Position numbers and translations under genes: made by a program
Shown: one piece after another, positions 8,335-15,304 of the stretch
Position numbering within the stretch: position 1 is the first letter of the stretch
How the letters are laid out: every line of letters starts with the position of its first letter
The notes under the pieces: generated by a model
The model's database searches: none
Told to the model about the DNA's origin: nothing
The model's input: the letters and a program-made list of their open reading frames with translations, nothing else
Assembly (NCBI GenBank): GCA_964484515.1
Contig: CAZAGT010000038.1
Coordinates: forward strand, 1 to 22,014
DNA: 22,014 nt
Source: CAZAGT01 sp964484515
GTDB lineage: Bacteria; Desulfobacterota; DSM-4660; Desulfatiglandales; HGW-15
Direction: 5' to 3'

Positions 8335-8363
8335 AATCTGCAAAATATTTCCTGGGGTGTCAA
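8335..8363 (-). promoter_or_regulatory. Possible promoter of the AOR-ADH fusion
   Basis: On the minus strand a perfect TTGACA (8363-8358) is followed after 17 bases by CAGATT (8340-8335), a weak -10 box. CCCTTGACAC here is identical to the sequence upstream of the DJ-1/PfpI gene at 18634-18625. The predicted leader to the start codon is about 160 bases and contains the overlapping palindromes. Confidence 0.4.
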
Positions 8364-8372
8364 GGGAACAGT

Positions 8373-8400
8373 TTGACAAATGATGCGAAAGATTTATCAT
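8373..8400 (+). promoter_or_regulatory. Promoter of the first lyase large-subunit gene
   Basis: A perfect -35 box TTGACA (8373-8378) is followed after 16 bases by TATCAT (8395-8400), five of six bases of the consensus -10. The expected transcription start, near 8407, leaves a short leader that carries AAAGGAGGT just before the start codon at 8433. Confidence 0.65.
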
Positions 8401-8432
8401 AGATACCTTTGCGCTCAAAGGAGGTGGAATCG

Positions 8433-9584
8433 ATGTCTTTTTGGGGGTTTCCGCGGCCTGACGGTTCGGTCGGCACGCGTAACCACGTGGGCGTCATCTC
8501 GACGGTCACCTGCGCAAATGATATCGCCCAATGGATCGCGGACCAGGTGCCGGGTTGCGTCCATTTTACGCACCAGCAGGGCTGCGGCCAATCGAAACCC
8601 GATATGGAGATCGTCCATCGGACCCTCATCGGGTTGGGCCGTAATCCTAACCTGGCGGCAGTCTTACTTGTCAGTCTCGGCTGCGAGGGAAATGTCGACC
8701 ACATCCTGGAGGGCATCGCGGCTTCAGAAAAACCGGTGGATAAAATTATGATCCAGGCCATGGGCGGGGCAAGCGCCGCTTTCTCGGAAGGTTCGCGGCT
8801 GGCGCGTCAGATGGTCACCGAGGCCTCAAGGATGAACCCCCAGGAGGTCGATGATTCTCACCTGCTCGTGGGTGTCAAATGCGGGGCGTCGGATACGACC
8901 TCCGGTTTGGCGGCCAATCCGAGCGTCGGGGCGGCCTGCGATGAACTGATCAAAAAGGGCGGGAGTGTCATCTTCGGTGAGACGCCGGAGATGATGGGCG
9001 CCGAACATATCCTCGCCAAGCGGGCGGCCACCCCGGAGATTGGCAAAAAGATCATCGAGATCGTGGATCGGATGGAGCAACGGGCCTTGAATATGGGTGT
9101 GGATATGCGGGGGGCGAATCCCTCGCGCGGCAACATTGCCGCCGGTCTGACCAGTATCGAGGAAAAGTCCCTCGGCGCGATCGTCAAGGGCGGCACGACA
9201 CCCGTCATGGGGGTCTGCGAGCAGGGCGAAAGGCCTCAGGGTAAAGGGCTCTTCGTGTTGGATAGTCCGGGGCAGGAACCGAAGGCGGTGACGGCCTTGG
9301 CCGCATCGGGAGCACAGATCATCGTGTTTGCGACCGGGATCGGCGCCCCGCAAGGCTTCCCTTTTGTCCCGGTGATCAAGGTGACCGCCAACCCCCACAC
9401 CTATCAACATCTTCCGGATCACATGGATATCCATATTGATATTGGCAGCCGGGGCAGTCTTGAAGATCTGGGCCGCCTTATTTTTGACAACATACTCGAG
9501 GTGGCCTCAGGGAAGAAGACCAAGGCCGAGGTCTTGGGCTATGGCAAGTTCCCCGACATCTGGGTCCCGGGCACGACCTTTTAG
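8433..9584 (+). CDS. UxaA/SuyB-type lyase large subunit (first copy)
   Basis: A 383-residue member of the altronate dehydratase/sulfolactate sulfo-lyase large-subunit family, without the N-terminal SAF domain that single-chain members carry. Conserved features are PRPDGSVGTRNHV near the N-terminus, GCGQ (50-53), LGCE (82-85), the block KCGASDTTSGLAANPS (149-164), GLTSIEEKSLG (238-248) and IGAPQGFPFVPVIKV (303-317). The Cys residues in these blocks are likely iron or Fe-S ligands. It should remove water or another beta leaving group from a hydroxy acid in the cytoplasm. The start at 8433 has AAAGGAGGT at 8418-8426; a TTG-initiated extension from 8409 has no comparable site. It has no small subunit of its own and may share the one at 9949. 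Substrate unresolved between sugar acids, sulfolactate and others. Confidence 0.85.
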   Translation: MSFWGFPRPDGSVGTRNHVGVISTVTCANDIAQWIADQVPGCVHFTHQQGCGQSKPDMEIVHRTLIGLGRNPNLAAVLLVSLGCEGNVDHILEGIAASEKPVDKIMIQAMGGASAAFSEGSRLARQMVTEASRMNPQEVDDSHLLVGVKCGASDTTSGLAANPSVGAACDELIKKGGSVIFGETPEMMGAEHILAKRAATPEIGKKIIEIVDRMEQRALNMGVDMRGANPSRGNIAAGLTSIEEKSLGAIVKGGTTPVMGVCEQGERPQGKGLFVLDSPGQEPKAVTALAASGAQIIVFATGIGAPQGFPFVPVIKVTANPHTYQHLPDHMDIHIDIGSRGSLEDLGRLIFDNILEVASGKKTKAEVLGYGKFPDIWVPGTTF

Positions 9585-9593
9585 AGATCAGCT

Positions 9594-9870
9594 TCACCCC
9601 AGAGTCACGGAGGACACAGAGACGGGTACTTCTTTCATTTGCCGCTGACCTGCCGTCGCTAAAGCTATGGCACGGCAAGGAGGGCGGCAAATGAAAACAC
9701 GCGATCACTTCGTGATGTGCACTATGCGCGCTACAGCATGGGTGTAAATGAAGACTTTCGTTGCGTGCGGACTTCCCCGAAGGGTAGGTACTTTTTGCTT
9801 TTCGGCGTCTCAGCGAAAAGCAAAAAAAAATTCTCTGCGTCCTCAGTGCCTCGAGCGAAGCGGGTGGTGA
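9594..9870. repeat. Palindromic intergenic repeat family D
   Basis: The ends are inverted: AGAGTCACGGAGGACACAGA near 9601 pairs, with some mismatches, with TCTCTGCGTCCTCAGTGCCTCG (9832-9853). Inside are a perfect 13-base inverted repeat TTTCATTTGCCGC / GCGGCAAATGAAA (9633-9645 with 9684-9696) and a second perfect 13-base stem TTTTTGCTTTTCG / CGAAAAGCAAAAA (9792-9804 with 9813-9825). ATCACTTCGTGAT (9704-9716) is a short palindrome. This fills most of the 364-base gap between two genes; no protein-coding frame in it is convincing. Confidence 0.6.
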
Positions 9871-9948
9871 GTTTGTGTCCGAACATCCATGATGTTATTG
9901 GAGAATTGGATGACGGCATTGCGCTAATAGAAAGAGAGGAGTCTTTTC

Positions 9949-10239
9949 GTGCAAGAGAACGCCATTGTTATCGATGCGAGGGATAACGTAGCCACGGCCC
10001 TGCGCCAACTCGGGAAGGGAGATCGCGTGTGGGTGGTGGTTGAAGGTGAAACCATCGAGGTTGCCCTGACCCAGGACATCCCGTTTGGTCACAAGTTTGC
10101 CCTGAAGACCATCGCCCAGGGGCAGGCCGTCCTGAAGTATGGCGAGGCCATCGGCCTGGCGATCCAGCCGATTATGCAGGGTGAGCACGTCCATGTTCAC
10201 AACGTGGAGAGCCAGAAGGGAAGGGGCGACAAGCAATGA
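9949..10239 (+). CDS. SAF-domain small subunit of UxaA/SuyAB-type lyase
   Basis: A 96-residue protein made almost entirely of one SAF domain, as in the alpha subunit of (2R)-sulfolactate sulfo-lyase and the N-terminal domain of altronate dehydratase. Typical features are NAIVIDARDNVATAL, the HKFALKTI segment, GQAVLKYGEAIGLA and the C-terminal GEHVHVHNVES. It is expected to form a complex with the large subunit encoded immediately after it and to help close the substrate site. The start is GTG at 9949, with GAGAGGAG about 7 bases upstream. Its TGA overlaps the ATG of the next gene (ATGA), a strong sign of translational coupling. It may also serve the first large subunit at 8433. Confidence 0.9.
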   Translation: MQENAIVIDARDNVATALRQLGKGDRVWVVVEGETIEVALTQDIPFGHKFALKTIAQGQAVLKYGEAIGLAIQPIMQGEHVHVHNVESQKGRGDKQ

Positions 10240-11390
10240 AGTTTTCGGGGTATCGCAGAGAAAACGGTACAGTCGGTGTACGAAACCATGTCCTGATCTT
10301 CCCGACCGTCGTCTGCTCCTCTGAAGTGGCGCGTATGATCAGCTATCAGGTCCCGGAGACCGTGCATGCGATCCACGGTTGCGGTTGCGGACACGTGGGC
10401 GAGGACAAGGAACAGGTCCTTCGAACCATGGTGGGAATTACCGGGCATTCAAACGTCGCCGCCGTCCTCCTCGTGGGCAACGGGTGTGAGCTGATCAGCC
10501 CGGATGTCGTTGCCGAGGAGCTGACCAAGATCGGTCAGCGGGTCGAGACCATCAGCGTACAAGACGCCGGCGGCACGACCAAGTGCGTGGCTGAAGGGAA
10601 GAAGCTGGCGGAAAAGCTGCTGGCAGAGGCGTCCCGCATCGAGAGGGAAACGATCGATGTGTCCGAGCTGGTGCTGGGTCTGGAGTGTGGGGGTTCGGAT
10701 GCTTTTTCAGGCCTGACGGCAAACCCGTCCGCGGGCATCGCCTCGGATCTTTTGGTCGCCGAAGGCGGCACGGCCATGTTTTCGGAGACGACCGAGATGC
10801 TGGGGGCCGAGGAGATCCTGGCCCGGCGCGCGGCGGACACGCAGGTGTCGAAGCGGATCTACGAAGCCATTGCGGCGGCTGAAGAACTGGCCAAGTCGAT
10901 GGGGGTAGATATTCGAGGGTCCCAGCCGTCGCCGGGGAACATCGAAGGCGGCCTCACAACGATTGAAGAGAAGTCACTCGGCTGTATCCGCAAGGGCGGC
11001 GGCACCACGATCACGGAGGTGGTGAAGTACGGTCAGAAACCGACCAAAAGAGGCCTGGTGATCATGGACGGGACCGCCTACGACGTCATGTCGAACATCG
11101 GCATGCTTGCCGCGGGGGCACAAATCATTGTCTTCACGACGGGACGCGGGACGCCTGTCGGTTCCCCGGTCGCACCGGTCATCAAGGTCTCGACCAACAG
11201 CAAGACCTACGAGCGCATGAAGGACAACTTTGACATCGATGCGGGTGTCATCGTGTCCGGGGAAGGCACCATCCAGAGTGTCGGCCAACAGATATTCGAA
11301 GAGATCGTGGAGGTCGCCTCGGGGAAGCTGACTCGGGCAGAGATCCTCGGCCATCGCGAATTTGATATTCACACGATGCCGGTCCTTTAG
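10236..11390 (+). CDS. UxaA/SuyB-type lyase large subunit (second copy)
   Basis: A 384-residue paralogue of the protein at 8433, aligned over its whole length: YRRENGTVGVRNHV near the N-terminus, GCGCGH (48-53), GNGCE (81-85), LECGGSDAFSGLTANPSAG (149-167), a GGLTTIEEKSLG block and a GTPVGSPVAPVIKVST block. It starts within the stop of the SAF small subunit by a 4-base overlap, so the two form a SuyAB-like two-chain lyase, unlike single-chain UxaA, which is about 500 residues. The reaction is elimination from a hydroxy acid, cytoplasmic, probably with bound iron. The divergence between the two large subunits suggests different substrates or stereoisomers. Its TAG stop ends on the first base of repeat A3, but its length matches the paralogue, so it is not truncated. 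Confidence 0.88.
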   Translation: MKFSGYRRENGTVGVRNHVLIFPTVVCSSEVARMISYQVPETVHAIHGCGCGHVGEDKEQVLRTMVGITGHSNVAAVLLVGNGCELISPDVVAEELTKIGQRVETISVQDAGGTTKCVAEGKKLAEKLLAEASRIERETIDVSELVLGLECGGSDAFSGLTANPSAGIASDLLVAEGGTAMFSETTEMLGAEEILARRAADTQVSKRIYEAIAAAEELAKSMGVDIRGSQPSPGNIEGGLTTIEEKSLGCIRKGGGTTITEVVKYGQKPTKRGLVIMDGTAYDVMSNIGMLAAGAQIIVFTTGRGTPVGSPVAPVIKVSTNSKTYERMKDNFDIDAGVIVSGEGTIQSVGQQIFEEIVEVASGKLTRAEILGHREFDIHTMPVL

Positions 11391-11532
11391 TGTCCGTCCG
11401 GAAATGGCCCTTTTCCTCCTGAGCGGCGTTCTCCGCGGGTTTCCACCTGCGACGTACTATGATGTACGCCTCGGCGGAAACCCTTGTGCGGCCTTGCTCA
11501 GAAGAAGAATGGTACATTTCCGAATTGGACAC
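11390..11532. repeat. MITE-like palindromic repeat family A, copy A3 (inverted)
   Basis: This 143-base element runs from GTGTCCGTCCGGAAATGG to GAATTGGACAC and is the reverse-complement counterpart of 1180-1321. Its two ends read GTGTCCGTCCGGAAATG and, on the other strand, GTGTCCAATTCGGAAATG, so it is a terminal inverted repeat element; the centre contains CGTAC...GTACG-type symmetry. It has no coding frame of its own. It lies between the second lyase large subunit and the LarA-family gene. Confidence 0.82.
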
Positions 11533-11606
11533 CGCGTCGTGTGTATTCTCAGGATGCAAACTAGTTGATCCTATGGTACGAGGGGGCTTAGCCCAGAAAG
11601 GAGTGC

Positions 11607-12866
11607 ATGATGAGCAAATCCAACTCCATTCAACTACCGCAGCTCGCATGGTATGGAGATACCATGCTCAACGTGGATTTTCCCGAGACCTGGGATGTCC
11701 ATGTTTGCCGGATGAAAGGGCACGACGCAGCTCCTTTGCCTGAGGAGGGCATCAGGGAGGCCTTTCGTAACCCTATCGGCAGTAAGACGATCAGGGAGTT
11801 GGCCGGCGGCAAGAAGGAGGTCGTGATCATTTTCGATGACATGACCCGGGCGACCCCGACCGCGGCGATCATCCCCTATGTCCTCGAGGAACTGGCAGCG
11901 GCCGGCATCACGGATGATCACATCCGATTCATCGCGGCCATCGCCACCCATGGCTCCATGAACGGGATCGATTTTAGAAAGAAGCTGGGCGATGAGGTGA
12001 TGACGCGATTCCTCGTTTACAATCATAACCCCTACGAGAATTGCACCCCGCTCGGCGTCACCAGCCAGGGGACCCCCGTTTCGATCAACAGTGAATTCAT
12101 GGCCTGTGACTTGAAGATCGGAATCGGCTCTATCGTGCCCCACCCCTATACCGGTTTTGGCGGGGGAAGTAAGATCGTGCTCCCCGGCGTGGCCTCCATG
12201 GAAACCATCGATGCGAACCACTCGCGGCTCTCACTCTCGCCCACCATCGGGATCGGGAAGTACGAAGACAACGCCGTGAAACAGGACATGGATGAGGTTG
12301 CGAAGATGGCCGGTCTGGACATCAAGGTAGATGCCATCATGAACATGAAGCGCGAGATCACAGCGCTTTTCGTGGGTGATCCGGCTGAGGAGCACGTTGA
12401 GGGGTGCAAGCTGGCCGCCCGGCACTACGCCACGGATTTCATGAATGATGCCGAAATCGTGGTGGCCAACTGCTACGCCAAGTCGAATGAAATGGTCCTG
12501 GCCCCCCCGATCGCCGCCCCCCTTATGTCCGGGAACGGCGGCGGTGATATGGTCGTGGTCGCCGTGACCCCGGAAGGGCAGATCACCCACTACTGGGGCC
12601 GCAGCTTTGGAAAGGCCTTTGGCGGACGCGCCTGGACGCCTAAGAAGACCTTGCCTCCCCATACAAAGAAACTCACGGTCCTGGCGCCCTACCCGGATCG
12701 CGTCGGCGGCGATTGGATGGCCCCCTACGACCTCATCCACTGGGCCAGGTCCTGGCCTGAGGTCTTGGAGGGGCTGAAGAAGGACTACGGCGACAGGGCC
12801 CAGGTGGCCATCATCCCCGATGCCACGATCCAGTACTTCCCCGATGCGCCCCGGGAGGGTCTCTAA
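11607..12866 (+). CDS. LarA-family nickel-pincer racemase homologue
   Basis: A 419-residue member of the lactate racemase LarA (DUF2088) family. DDMTRATP (77-84) matches the nucleotide-binding DDxTRxTP motif. His115, His179, Lys189 and His205 sit at the spacing of the catalytic His108/His174, the cofactor-bearing Lys184 and the nickel-ligand His200 of the Lactiplantibacillus plantarum enzyme, in ATHGSM, PHPYTGFGGGSK and DANHSR. It therefore probably carries the nickel-pincer nucleotide and racemises or epimerises a 2-hydroxy acid; family members act on substrates other than lactate, so lactate is not assumed. The cofactor genes larB, larC and larE are not in the window. ATG codons at 11607 and 11610 are both possible; AAAGGAG is better spaced for 11610. 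Placement after the lyase genes suggests it adjusts substrate stereochemistry. Confidence 0.87.
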   Translation: MMSKSNSIQLPQLAWYGDTMLNVDFPETWDVHVCRMKGHDAAPLPEEGIREAFRNPIGSKTIRELAGGKKEVVIIFDDMTRATPTAAIIPYVLEELAAAGITDDHIRFIAAIATHGSMNGIDFRKKLGDEVMTRFLVYNHNPYENCTPLGVTSQGTPVSINSEFMACDLKIGIGSIVPHPYTGFGGGSKIVLPGVASMETIDANHSRLSLSPTIGIGKYEDNAVKQDMDEVAKMAGLDIKVDAIMNMKREITALFVGDPAEEHVEGCKLAARHYATDFMNDAEIVVANCYAKSNEMVLAPPIAAPLMSGNGGGDMVVVAVTPEGQITHYWGRSFGKAFGGRAWTPKKTLPPHTKKLTVLAPYPDRVGGDWMAPYDLIHWARSWPEVLEGLKKDYGDRAQVAIIPDATIQYFPDAPREGL

Positions 12867-13080
12867 TTCCCTCACGTTTGCAGAAGTTGGAGATGTCGCA
12901 GATCCAAGGCCTTACCAAAGAGTGAAAGCCTTTCATAATCTATTGCGAACCCGTGACCATCCGGACCTCCTCCGGAGAGATGGGGAATAATCCCGCCGTC
13001 CGCATTCTGCCCAAGGCCACGAATACTAGCCGGCGATCAAGACGGATTCGTCGCAGGAGTAAACGTTCTTTTGGATATAG

Positions 13081-13827
13081 GTGGTGAAAGTTTTGCTAAA
13101 ACTGCTCAAGAAATACCTGTTAAGAGATATAGTAGACAGATTGAATGACTTAGAAACGGTGCTGCATGTTCTGATCAACAGTCCTACATACGATCACCGT
13201 GAAGATGTGGGCTTTAATGGACAGAAAGGAAGAAAGCGGATTTTTACTGAATTGCTGGATGCCTTTGATTTTTCATGCCTTATTGAGACTGGCACGTATG
13301 TTGGGGATACGGCAGGATACATGGCCAAGACGGCAAAACGTCCTGTCCACTCTTCTGAGCTGAACCCACATTTCTATTCAATCGCCAAAATGCGACTCAA
13401 GGGTCTTCCCTTAATCTCTCTATACAATCTAGATTCAAGGGTGTTTTTGAGGAGATTGGGAGAAAGGCCGGAAATCACCCAGAAGGAATGCTTTGTATAT
13501 CTAGATGCACATTGGGGAAGGGATTGCCCACTTAAAGAAGAAATAGCAATAGTCGCCTCTTATTGGGATAAATTCATTATTATGACCGACGATTTTCAAG
13601 TCCCTGGTGATGATGGTTATGGTTATGATCGTTTTGGGACATTCACGAAGTTGAATCTACCTTACATTCGTCCGGTTTTGAAGAGATTTGATTTACGCAC
13701 GTTCTTCCCAAGATTACCTGCAAGAGAAGAAACCGGTGCTCGTAATGGATGCGTAATAGTATCAAGAGGCGATGAATTCGCTCATGCTTTGAATCGTATT
13801 CCTGCATTAAGAAGCTATCAATACTAA
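13081..13827 (+). CDS. Class I SAM-dependent methyltransferase-like protein
   Basis: A 248-residue protein with a Rossmann-like pattern. IETGTYVGDT (68-77) resembles the glycine-rich SAM-binding loop, SSELNPHF (91-98) places an acidic residue at the end of the second strand, and FVYLDAHWGRDCP (138-150) and MTDDFQVPG (168-176) follow. This set is seen in methyltransferase-like proteins of polysaccharide and natural-product clusters; the activity is not proven. The N-terminal 35 residues are basic and amphipathic. The gene is visibly richer in A+T than its neighbours, suggesting acquisition from elsewhere. GTG codons at 13081 and 13084 both serve as possible starts and no strong ribosome binding site is seen. 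It is followed by a membrane-anchored SGNH hydrolase, which supports a cell-surface role. Confidence 0.6.
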   Translation: MVKVLLKLLKKYLLRDIVDRLNDLETVLHVLINSPTYDHREDVGFNGQKGRKRIFTELLDAFDFSCLIETGTYVGDTAGYMAKTAKRPVHSSELNPHFYSIAKMRLKGLPLISLYNLDSRVFLRRLGERPEITQKECFVYLDAHWGRDCPLKEEIAIVASYWDKFIIMTDDFQVPGDDGYGYDRFGTFTKLNLPYIRPVLKRFDLRTFFPRLPAREETGARNGCVIVSRGDEFAHALNRIPALRSYQY

Positions 13828-13873
13828 CGACACTGCCGCATATACCGAATGATGCTTGCTGCAGGCGTTCGTC

Positions 13874-15052
13874 ATGCAGAGAAAAGTCTCGAGTCAAGAA
13901 GGAGCCATGGTTGTGGAGACCCGTCCCTCTCGACGTTGGATACAAAGACACCCCAAGTTGATCCTGTTCTTATTCGTCCTGGTGAGCAGTTGTTTCCTTG
14001 ACCTGTTCCTCACCGGCGTCTATCACCTCATCAAATATGGGACGATCCACAAATACGGTGGACAGAGGGCACTGAGCGAGAAATCATCGGTTTTTCATCA
14101 CACCCTTAAGTCCCGCGCACACCTTGAAGGTTTTCGATGGGCTGGCCGGATCTATTCCGTATCGACGAATTCTTTGGGTTTCAAGGACAGGGCTGTACGA
14201 GAAGTCCCGCTTACAGCCTCCCGTTATCGCGTTCTCTTTATGGGTGATTCATTTACTCAGGGCATCGGCTGTGAATACGACAAGACCTTCGTCGGCTTGA
14301 TCGACTCCGCACTCGCCGGAAACAACATCGAGGTCCTTAACGGAGGCGTGGTGCTGTATTCCCCGGCAATCTATTTCAAGAAGACTGAGTATTTGATTTC
14401 GCATGTCGGACTCCGTTTTGACCACCTCGTCGTATTCCTTGATATCTCCGATATCCATGACGAGGCAAGGATCTACGATATTCGCGACGGCAGGGTCGTG
14501 TGGATTGCAGGTGGAGCTCCTGCTGTGATGGCCTTCCTCTACGAATATACGACGATACCGAGGAACATTCTGGGCCTTGCATTAAGACTGAAGGCCAAGC
14601 TCACAAACGAACCAAACGCCGACCGCACAGAGGAGGAAAAACGCCTTGGGATCAACGACTATCAGAGCCTATGGACGGTTGACACATCCGCCTATTCCGC
14701 CTACGGCGTCGTCGGTCTCCAAAAAGCCAAGAGGCATATGAGCCTCCTGGCCGGATTGCTCCAAAGACACGGGATCGGTATGACACTTGTCGTTCACCCC
14801 TGGCCCGACCAGATCGTCCGTCATGACTTGGACTCCATTCAGGTGAAAGTCTGGCGAGACTGGGCGGCTGAGCACTCAGTACACTTCATCAACCTCTTCC
14901 CCGACTTCATTCAACCGCAGCAGGACCCCAAGGCAGTGATCAGGCGGTATTTCATTCCAGGCGATATTCACTGGAACGAAGAGGGACACCGATTGGTCGC
15001 AACCCGCTTTCTAGCTCAATGGCAAGAGATGGCTCACCGGTCTAATTTTTGA
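13874..15052 (+). CDS. Membrane-anchored SGNH/GDSL-type hydrolase
   Basis: A protein of about 392 residues with a short cytoplasmic N-terminus, one hydrophobic segment (about residues 29-52, LILFLFVLVSSCFLDLFLTG) and an extracytoplasmic SGNH domain. FMGDSFTQG carries the nucleophile Ser of block I, and GDIHWNEEGH near the C-terminus carries the Asp and His of block V (Asp364, His366). Such proteins remove or transfer acetyl or other acyl groups on surface polysaccharides, often as AlgX-like or O-acetylation accessory factors. Start choice is uncertain: the ATG at 13874 is the first; the ATG at 13907 follows AAGAAGGAG but at very short spacing; a TTG at 13856 extends the frame. It sits 46 bases after the methyltransferase-like gene and is probably cotranscribed with it. 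Confidence 0.75.
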   Translation: MQRKVSSQEGAMVVETRPSRRWIQRHPKLILFLFVLVSSCFLDLFLTGVYHLIKYGTIHKYGGQRALSEKSSVFHHTLKSRAHLEGFRWAGRIYSVSTNSLGFKDRAVREVPLTASRYRVLFMGDSFTQGIGCEYDKTFVGLIDSALAGNNIEVLNGGVVLYSPAIYFKKTEYLISHVGLRFDHLVVFLDISDIHDEARIYDIRDGRVVWIAGGAPAVMAFLYEYTTIPRNILGLALRLKAKLTNEPNADRTEEEKRLGINDYQSLWTVDTSAYSAYGVVGLQKAKRHMSLLAGLLQRHGIGMTLVVHPWPDQIVRHDLDSIQVKVWRDWAAEHSVHFINLFPDFIQPQQDPKAVIRRYFIPGDIHWNEEGHRLVATRFLAQWQEMAHRSNF

Positions 15053-15288
15053 TTCGGGGTCGGGCCATGCATACTGCACGAGACTCTTGCCTTTTGTGAT
15101 GATATCCAAAGTGGTTCTGATTGCTGACGAATTTCCCGCCTTCTTGGCGACCTTTCGTGCTGAAGCCGTAGCTTTGACCTTCCTTTTCGCCTGGGCATCC
15201 CATCGAAACCTTCACCGAAAGGATCTCACTTTTCCCTTTGACGCACGTCAGCAAGATTCATATGTTAGATCATACGGCTAGAGGGGTA

Positions 15289-15304
15289 ATACGAATTATC
15301 GTAT
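15289..15304. promoter_or_regulatory. Perfect palindrome upstream of the GntR gene
   Basis: ATACGAATTATCGTAT has 6-base arms around ATTA. Related sequences recur closer to the gene: ACGAATCGTAT at 15544-15554 and ACGAATTATC at 15588-15597. GntR/HutC regulators often bind such inverted sites near their own genes, so autoregulation is possible; the same bases also form the outer end of repeat C. Confidence 0.4.

Noticed and set aside
8167..8418. N-terminal extension of the AOR-ADH frame by 84 residues
   Set aside because: The extension has no homology to AOR proteins, crosses the palindromes and promoter region, and the ATG at 8166 has a strong ribosome binding site.
9792..9825. Perfect 13-base stem as an intrinsic terminator of the first lyase gene
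   Set aside because: On the plus strand it is followed by A residues, not T; on the minus strand the T run precedes the stem. It is treated as part of repeat D.
10236..11390. Naming the lyase as sulfolactate sulfo-lyase (suyB) or altronate dehydratase (uxaA)
   Set aside because: The two-chain layout fits SuyAB, but the same layout occurs in uncharacterised branches; without phylogeny the substrate cannot be chosen, so no gene symbol is given.
15042..15254. Small minus-strand open frame of 70 codons
   Set aside because: No motif, no ribosome binding site and an overlap with the SGNH gene end; probably chance.
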